A stretch of 10,096 nt of DNA from Actinomycetes bacterium. Its GTDB lineage: Bacteria > Actinomycetota > Acidimicrobiia > Acidimicrobiales > Acidimicrobiaceae. The stretch lies in contig JAKBGL010000028.1 of the NCBI GenBank assembly GCA_021833085.1, positions 368 to 10,463 of the forward strand, given 5' to 3'. The notes below the pieces were generated by a model. It saw only the letters and a program-made list of their open reading frames with translations, was not told the origin of the DNA and did no database searches. How positions within the stretch are numbered: position 1 is the first letter of the stretch; the number at the start of each line of letters is the position of its first letter. This document shows, in pieces, positions 5,952 through 10,096 of this stretch. Both the position numbers and the translations under genes were made by a program.

Positions 5952-7443
5952 AGGCTCCTGGTGGAGTTGACACTAATGTGACTGTAGCAGAGTTTTGCCC
6001 GTTGTTCGGATCTAACCATGTAATTGTGACGCTAGTTCCAGGTGCCTTGCTCTGAATCGCTGTAACCAATTGGGAGATGGTGGTTATTTTAGTACCGCCG
6101 ATAGCTTGGATTACATCTCCCGATTGAATGCCAGCAGACATAGCCGGTGAGTTAGCTACAACATTATCGACCAGGGCCCCTGTAGTAGTTGGGCTGTAAC
6201 CCAGCTGACTTGCAAGCGAAGGGGTCAGGTTTTGAACGCCAACACCTAGAAATCCGTGTGAAGACGCAGTCGATGATGAAGCGGTGGATGAGCCGTTAGG
6301 GTGCGCCTCAATCTGTTTTACGATAGTAAGAACTGAATTGATTGGCTCCGCAAAGCCTATCCCCTGAGCAGACTGTGAAGAACTTGATCCTGTAGCCGCG
6401 GCCGTATTCATCCCGATGACATATCCAGCAGAGTTCAAGAGTGGACCTCCTGAGTTCCCCGGGTTGATCGGAGCGTCGGTCTGAATCATGTTATTGAGTG
6501 TCTCGGTCGCTCCAGTCTCGCTTTGAGCTGTGATTGTCCTCCCTAAGGCGGAGATAATTCCTTCGGTAACTGTCGGCGTTCCTTGTAGCGCTAGAGCGTT
6601 ACCGATCGCTACAACGGGATCTCCAACCTTCATCGTGTTGGAGTTTCCAAGTGTCACTGTCGGCAAGTTTGACGCTCCTTCTATCTGTAGAACTGCGACG
6701 TCATGAGTCGGATTAGTTCCAATGACTTTAGCCTTATACGTCTTCTTTGAGTTGAACAGAGTCACGGAGATACTGCTTGCGTTGGCTATTACGTGATTGT
6801 TAGTTAATACATATCCGTTTGACGATATGATCATTCCAGTTCCAGCGGCTTGGAACTGACTTGAGGCTGAACCTCCGAAAAAGCCGTTCGATGGAGTTGT
6901 AATATAGCCGGTTGTATTTATATCAACAATCGCAGGTTCGACTTTACTTAGTAGTTGAGTAACCGATGTAGATCCTTGACTAGCTGTCGTTGACGCGAGC
7001 GGGGCTGCAGTGACTTGTTTTATTACTGGGGCGGCGTTATCTGTGGAGTGTTTTGCCACTTCATAACCCACTCCCGCTCCAGCCGCACTAGCTATTAGAG
7101 TAGCGATTACCGTTACACCGAGCAGTCCAGATACGCCTATCTTTCGTTTCTTATCTTTAGCAGACTTAGTAGATTTAGTCGGCGAAGGCTGAGTGTAGGA
7201 GTAGGAGTATGCTCCCGCCGCATACGAGTCGGTGGATGCATACGGATCGACTCTTTGAGAGACGTCTCCGTTATCTCTGGTAGTACCGCTATTAGGACTC
7301 TCGTTAGGGTTTGACAGGTGTGAAAAAATATTGAAATTATTCAATGTTTCCTCCTCTGAACCACTGTTTGGTGAATTTGCCTCTTCATAGGTGTCGTCTT
7401 GCTCGTTTTGACTACCGTTTTGTGGAGTCTCTTCGTTGCTCAT
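5950..7443 (-). CDS. Membrane-anchored HtrA/PepD-like S1C serine protease with PDZ domain
   Basis: An envelope quality-control protease or chaperone of the HtrA/DegP family. The 497 residues begin with about 98 hydrophilic, Asn/Ser/Glu-rich cytoplasmic residues, then a KDKKRK stop-transfer stretch and one TM helix (about 102-126). A low-complexity linker leads to the trypsin-like domain: His217 in LTNNHVIA, Asp248 in THDVAVLQI and Ser331 in NPGNSGGPLL. A Ser/Thr-rich hinge (about 382-396) precedes one PDZ domain (about 398-490, starting GFLGVGVQNL). The catalytic triad is complete, so it should be active. AGGAG lies 6 nt before the ATG. It is the first gene of an apparent operon with the two-component genes. 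The arrangement recalls mycobacterial pepD next to mprAB, but there the protease gene follows the regulators. It ends in TGA, with a TAA two codons later. Confidence 0.94.
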   Translation of the reverse strand: MSNEETPQNGSQNEQDDTYEEANSPNSGSEEETLNNFNIFSHLSNPNESPNSGTTRDNGDVSQRVDPYASTDSYAAGAYSYSYTQPSPTKSTKSAKDKKRKIGVSGLLGVTVIATLIASAAGAGVGYEVAKHSTDNAAPVIKQVTAAPLASTTASQGSTSVTQLLSKVEPAIVDINTTGYITTPSNGFFGGSASSQFQAAGTGMIISSNGYVLTNNHVIANASSISVTLFNSKKTYKAKVIGTNPTHDVAVLQIEGASNLPTVTLGNSNTMKVGDPVVAIGNALALQGTPTVTEGIISALGRTITAQSETGATETLNNMIQTDAPINPGNSGGPLLNSAGYVIGMNTAAATGSSSSQSAQGIGFAEPINSVLTIVKQIEAHPNGSSTASSSTASSHGFLGVGVQNLTPSLASQLGYSPTTTGALVDNVVANSPAMSAGIQSGDVIQAIGGTKITTISQLVTAIQSKAPGTSVTITWLDPNNGQNSATVTLVSTPPGA

Positions 7444-7963
7444 CTCAATCTCCTATGCACTTAACTCTTTCTAAGTACATACAACCTCGAAATGCTAGGT
7501 TTTTGCTGGGAGTTGTGTTAGATGCTTGTATGACCTTGAGCTATCTAGACATCCGCTAAGGTAAGTGTCAAAAATGAAAGAACTCTTAGATCTTACGGAA
7601 CTATTTACCACTCTAGCTGGGAGTGTACCTCTGAAAGACTGTGTACGATTAGGAGAGATATTTTGAGTTAAATGCTATGTCTAGGTTCAAAGAGAAGAAA
7701 TCGTCCTAATTAACCGTTGTTGAGCTACGTCTGAGGTCTTATCCTGAGTAATAGATAAGACGATACTTAGAAGTCCCATCTTCAATCTCAAGGAGAAATC
7801 GGCTAATTAGTGTAGGTTGAGAGTCACTATTCTCAAAATGTCGTCGCGGTGCTAGACTAGCCCACTAATAGTTCAACACTTGTCCTAAGCGAACTTTGGT
7901 GATCAAGGTAGCTTGAGAAGTGTTAATTCACTCAATTCGAACGATCGGAGAGCATCATTGAGC
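7444..7963. other. Long spacer of about 520 bp with hairpins but no convincing gene
   Basis: It separates the divergent protease and four-cysteine-protein genes and must hold both promoters, although I find no clear -35/-10 pair. A plus-strand frame (7344-7559) is mostly antisense to the protease and looks random. Visible inverted repeats include CACTC (7609-7613) with GAGTG (7621-7625), GTCTTATC (7736-7743) with GATAAGAC (7754-7761), TTGAGA (7817-7822) with TCTCAA (7831-7836), GCTAG-A-CTAGC (7851-7861), and AACACTT (7874-7880) with AAGTGTT (7918-7924). A small RNA or a decayed gene could lie here, but neither is supported directly. Confidence 0.5.
7736..7761. repeat. 8-bp inverted repeat in the protease upstream region (candidate operator or RNA stem)
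   Basis: GTCTTATC and GATAAGAC are exact reverse complements with a 10-nt AT-rich spacer (7744-7753). CTGAG occurs directly before the left arm and again at the start of the loop. It lies about 290 bp upstream of the protease start and 200 bp upstream of the four-cysteine gene. No T run follows on either strand, so an operator or an internal RNA stem is more likely than a terminator. Confidence 0.4.
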
Positions 7964-8287
7964 ATGCGTGAAGAGTGTAAGCATTTTCAAAGTCGCACGT
8001 ATGACTCTGGAGAGGCATCACGATTTTGTGTACTCGACTTGGCACCGGAAGCTCCATGGAGATGTCCACCTAACTGCAGCGCTTTTACCCCGAGGCTTGC
8101 TGATGTAGCCTGGGTGCACGGTTCTTTGATCCCTAAAGCGGTCGGCGCTGAACCGGAGAGTGTTGGCGATGAAGAGGTTCAGTCGCTCTTGAAGGACGCT
8201 GAGAAGGTGGTAGAAGAAGAGGCCTTTGAGATCTCAAAGGAGAGGCCGAAGGGTATATTTTCGAAGTGGAAGAATCGTCGAGACTGA
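7964..8287 (+). CDS. Small four-cysteine protein of unknown function
   Basis: I do not recognise a named family with certainty. From ATG 7964 the protein has 107 residues. The N-terminal half looks conserved in type: MREECKHFQSRTYDSGE, then FCVLDLAPEAPWRCPPNC. Its four cysteines, at 5, 22, 34 and 38 (C-x16-C-x11-C-x3-C), would suit a zinc or Fe-S site. A middle segment reads LADVAWVHGSLIP. The C-terminal 45 residues are charged: acidic (EEVQSLLKDAEKVVEEE), then basic (KWKNRRD), probably helical. The same frame also opens upstream at TTG 7913 with AAGG before it, which would give 124 residues. I prefer 7964 because compact Cys-rich sequence starts there, although its ribosome site is weak. No signal peptide is seen, so it is probably cytosolic. 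Its stop is 5 nt from that of the convergent isomerase gene. Confidence 0.65.
   Translation: MREECKHFQSRTYDSGEASRFCVLDLAPEAPWRCPPNCSAFTPRLADVAWVHGSLIPKAVGAEPESVGDEEVQSLLKDAEKVVEEEAFEISKERPKGIFSKWKNRRD
8223..8240. repeat. 18-bp perfect palindrome inside the four-cysteine gene
   Basis: CCTTTGAGATCTCAAAGG equals its own reverse complement with no spacer. It lies about 50 bp past the isomerase stop on the minus strand, where a 7-bp stem with a GATC loop followed by pyrimidine-rich sequence could help end that transcript. It could equally be a protein binding site or chance: about 0.04 such sites are expected per 10 kb of random DNA. Confidence 0.6.
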
Positions 8288-8292
8288 TACAC

Positions 8293-9114
8293 CTAGCCAA
8301 AGTTTGGTTTCCTCTTTTCAGCAAATGCTTTCGCGACTTCGCTGATGTCTTTTTGATTTAGAAACGAAGTATTCCAAAGAGCTACTCTTTCGAGGTCTCG
8401 CGATAGATTTTTATTATATATAGAGTCTAAAATGCGCTTTGTTCCTTGTGTCGCACTCGCCGAGTTAGATGCGATCTCTTTGGCTATCTCTAGGGCGTGT
8501 GTTTCAGCCGCCTGCTTATCTTCGAAAATACCATTTACTAGTCCGATCTCCTTCGCCTCTTTTGCTGAGAAGTCACGCCCGGTGAGGGCTAGTTCGTACA
8601 GGGCGCCGCGTGGGATGATCGATGGTAGGAGTTGCAAAGAACCCAAGTCAGCCACGATAGCGAGCTTTGTCTCTCGAATGGAGAAGATAACGTCGTTTGA
8701 GCAGTAACGAAGCGAGCAGGCTGAAATTAAGTCGACTCCGCCACCGAGACAGTATCCCGAAACCGAAGCGATAGAGGGGACTCTCAGATTTGCTAGTACT
8801 TTCGTGGCCAGTTGAAGCCGTTGGATTCTCTCAAAAAGATCGATTTTAGAGGCGGTAGAACTTCCAGATGAATACTCCGATATCTTTGCTAGCTCCGAAA
8901 GGTCGAGCCCGGAAGAGAAATGAGGTCCTTCGGCAGTGAGAAGCAGCACCTTTATGTTTTCGTCGCTCCCGAGTTTGGTGAGAACCGCGGGCATTTCCTC
9001 GAAGTACTCTTTGCCCATTGCGTTAAACTTCTCGGGTCGGGCTAGACGAACGATAGCTACCTGGTCTTTTAGTTCAAAGGTTACGACTGACATGTTCTCT
9101 ATATCGTAAGGCAT
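8293..9114 (-). CDS. Crotonase-family enzyme, probable delta(3,5)-delta(2,4)-dienoyl-CoA isomerase
   Basis: A cytosolic acyl-CoA enzyme that probably shifts double bonds in 3,5-dienoyl-CoA intermediates during breakdown of unsaturated fatty acids. The 273 residues cover a single crotonase domain. HFSSGLDL (65-72) and GYCLGGGVDLISAC (120-133) supply the oxyanion-hole region. The acidic set of the dienoyl-CoA isomerase (ECH1) type is present: Asp128 in GGGVDL, Glu148 in IRETKLAI and Asp156 in VADLGSLQLLP. ADLGSLQ rather than a hydratase Glu pattern is why I prefer an isomerase; a generic enoyl-CoA hydratase cannot be excluded. The start is uncertain: ATG 9114 has no ribosome site and lies on a palindrome, while ATG 9093 (MSVVTFEL, 266 residues) has a weak GAG-containing site and fits the family N-terminus better. 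It ends in TAG. Confidence 0.9.
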   Translation of the reverse strand: MPYDIENMSVVTFELKDQVAIVRLARPEKFNAMGKEYFEEMPAVLTKLGSDENIKVLLLTAEGPHFSSGLDLSELAKISEYSSGSSTASKIDLFERIQRLQLATKVLANLRVPSIASVSGYCLGGGVDLISACSLRYCSNDVIFSIRETKLAIVADLGSLQLLPSIIPRGALYELALTGRDFSAKEAKEIGLVNGIFEDKQAAETHALEIAKEIASNSASATQGTKRILDSIYNKNLSRDLERVALWNTSFLNQKDISEVAKAFAEKRKPNFG

Positions 9115-9128
9115 TCAGTAACTGAACG
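9112..9128. promoter_or_regulatory. Palindrome at the isomerase gene start (candidate operator)
   Basis: TTCAGT (9114-9119) and ACTGAA (9121-9126) flank a single central base, with one further matching pair beyond a mismatch. It overlaps ATG 9114, which favours ATG 9093 as the true start and makes this a leader or operator site about 20 nt upstream. TetR- and GntR-type regulators of fatty acid genes use palindromes of this size, but no regulator is encoded nearby. Confidence 0.4.
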
Positions 9129-9358
9129 CGTTAGTCGAGGGGAAATTGTTGGTTCCGAAAGAAGTAAGGTTGAACGACCATAGAGCCGTGTTTGACAGCG
9201 GCTGCTTTCTTAGCGCCGCACGGGGTTTACGGTAAGAAGATGAGAGTTCAGCCGTAAGATCACTGGTGAAACGCATCGAACTCATCGCTGGGGGACGTGA
9301 AGGCTGCTGAGATATCTATCGATTGTAGGTGGTACTTTTGAGCTGAATCAGGCCAGAA

Positions 9359-9892
9359 CTACTGAGCGCTGTCGTTTCTGGGGTTTGAAGATATGGCCAT
9401 AAGTAGCTGTTCGAGGCGATCAAGTCGTTCGTGTAAAGACTCCTCGAGCTTGGTGACAGAAGAGTCTTGAGAGTTGAGGTGAGCGTCGATTATTTGTGAC
9501 TCATGAAGAAGGGCCTCGGCATCTTGGTAGGTCTGGTTCGCTCTCTTGTCGGCCGCCTTAGCTTGAACGTCTTGACCTACCATGATTATCGACAGCAAGA
9601 CAAGTTGTAAAAACGTTTGTGCAACCCAAGCTACGATAGCCTGTATCCCAGATCGTAGAGCAGAAGGTAGGCTCAGGAGGTCAAAAGCCGCAAAGATGTA
9701 CGCGCACCACATGGAACCTACAGCTTTGGTAATTTTTACTGCTAGCCAGGCGTTAAATCTATTCGACACATTGTTTCTGGGAAGTTGATCAAAGACCTTT
9801 ACCGGCTTTTCGAACTTGCGAAGCTCAAGCCACGGATGATGTTGTAAAAGGCTGGGTGTCGGTTCGTGCGATGCGGTTGTAGGTGCTGTCAC
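9359..9892 (-). CDS. Small membrane protein with two TM helices and C-terminal coiled coil (DUF1003-like)
   Basis: Function unknown. The 177 residues start with a polar N-terminus of about 45 residues, followed by a short amphipathic stretch (NAWLAVKITKAVG). TM helices lie at about 58-78 (containing MWCAYIFAAFDLLSL) and 84-105 (containing AWVAQTFLQLVLLSIIMVG). After GQDVQAKAADKRANQTYQDAEALLHE, a charged helical tail to about 168, with hydrophobics at heptad-like spacing (LEESLHERLDRLEQLL), should form a coiled coil. The order helix pair, then Gln/Lys/Arg-rich cytoplasmic helix, resembles DUF1003 proteins, but I am not certain of the family. The start is GTG (9890-9892) with AGGAG 5 nt upstream. 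The next gene on this strand begins 244 nt downstream, so co-transcription is possible but not evident. It ends in TAG. Confidence 0.75.
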   Translation of the reverse strand: MTAPTTASHEPTPSLLQHHPWLELRKFEKPVKVFDQLPRNNVSNRFNAWLAVKITKAVGSMWCAYIFAAFDLLSLPSALRSGIQAIVAWVAQTFLQLVLLSIIMVGQDVQAKAADKRANQTYQDAEALLHESQIIDAHLNSQDSSVTKLEESLHERLDRLEQLLMAISSNPRNDSAQ

Positions 9893-10096
9893 TGTTACTC
9901 CTGTATCTTTAGGATTTTCTTACATTCCAAGCAATAGTAGCTATCGTTGTCGGTTGAGGCGACAGTTCAAGCTTAGTTTTCCGACTCTCCGCGTTTTAGT
10001 AGGGAGCAACCGATCCCAACAGATCCCAATTCACCCTCCCTGCATATAGAAGAGCCCTGATCCTGAAGTTACCGAAGTTGACAAACCCGAAAGCGA
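9893..10096. other. Terminal 204 bp without a recognisable gene
   Basis: This should hold the promoter of the membrane protein gene, but no strong -35/-10 pair is visible. A tandem pair of GATCCCAA (10012-10019 and 10022-10029) with a 10-bp period sits on one helical face and could be a regulator site. No frame longer than a few dozen codons looks coding. Confidence 0.4.

Noticed and set aside
7344..7559. 71-residue plus-strand open frame
   Set aside because: Half is antisense to the protease gene, its composition is random-looking and it has no ribosome site.
9198..9219. GCGGC/GCCGC stem as terminator of the membrane protein gene
   Set aside because: The stem is short, the loop is 12 nt, it lies about 140 nt past the stop and no T run follows on the minus strand.

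Overview
The window looks like bacterial chromosome from an actinobacterium of moderate GC, by eye a little under 50%. The actinobacterial call rests on three things: an S1C protease next to an OmpR-type two-component pair, as in the mycobacterial MprAB-PepD module; several GTG starts; and an actinobacterial-looking oligopeptidase B. An Acidimicrobiia-type host is a guess from overall protein flavour. I see no rRNA, tRNA, CRISPR array, transposase or phage gene.

Left part (1-3550): a 3'-truncated oligopeptidase B gene (minus strand) and sufB (plus strand) diverge from a short control region that holds a perfect 10-bp inverted repeat. The peptidase frame has one TGA four codons after the catalytic serine codon. 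The family sequence then continues in the same frame, with the catalytic Asp and His, to the window edge. sufB stands alone: no sufC, sufD or sufS follows. An orphan ribosome-binding-site-like sequence sits just after its stop, and a 20-bp exact copy of an internal sufB segment lies in the spacer beyond.

Middle (3630-7443, minus strand): an apparent operon of HtrA/PepD-like serine protease, OmpR/PhoB-family response regulator and HAMP-type sensor kinase. By analogy with MprAB-PepD this is an envelope-stress circuit, with the protease inside the same unit as its likely regulators. The kinase and regulator genes carry a recurrent 10-mer, GAAAGGTTCT, two copies of which form a perfect 13-bp inverted repeat inside the kinase gene.

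Right part (7444-10096): a roughly 520-bp spacer without a convincing gene but with several hairpins; a small four-cysteine protein (plus strand); a crotonase-family gene of the dienoyl-CoA isomerase type (minus strand), whose stop lies 5 nt from the stop of the cysteine protein; and a small two-helix membrane protein with a C-terminal coiled coil (minus strand). The last 200 bases show no gene.

The strongest anomaly is the in-frame TGA in the oligopeptidase B active site. I cannot tell from sequence alone whether it is a recent nonsense mutation, a sequencing error, readthrough, or a gene split into two translated pieces.
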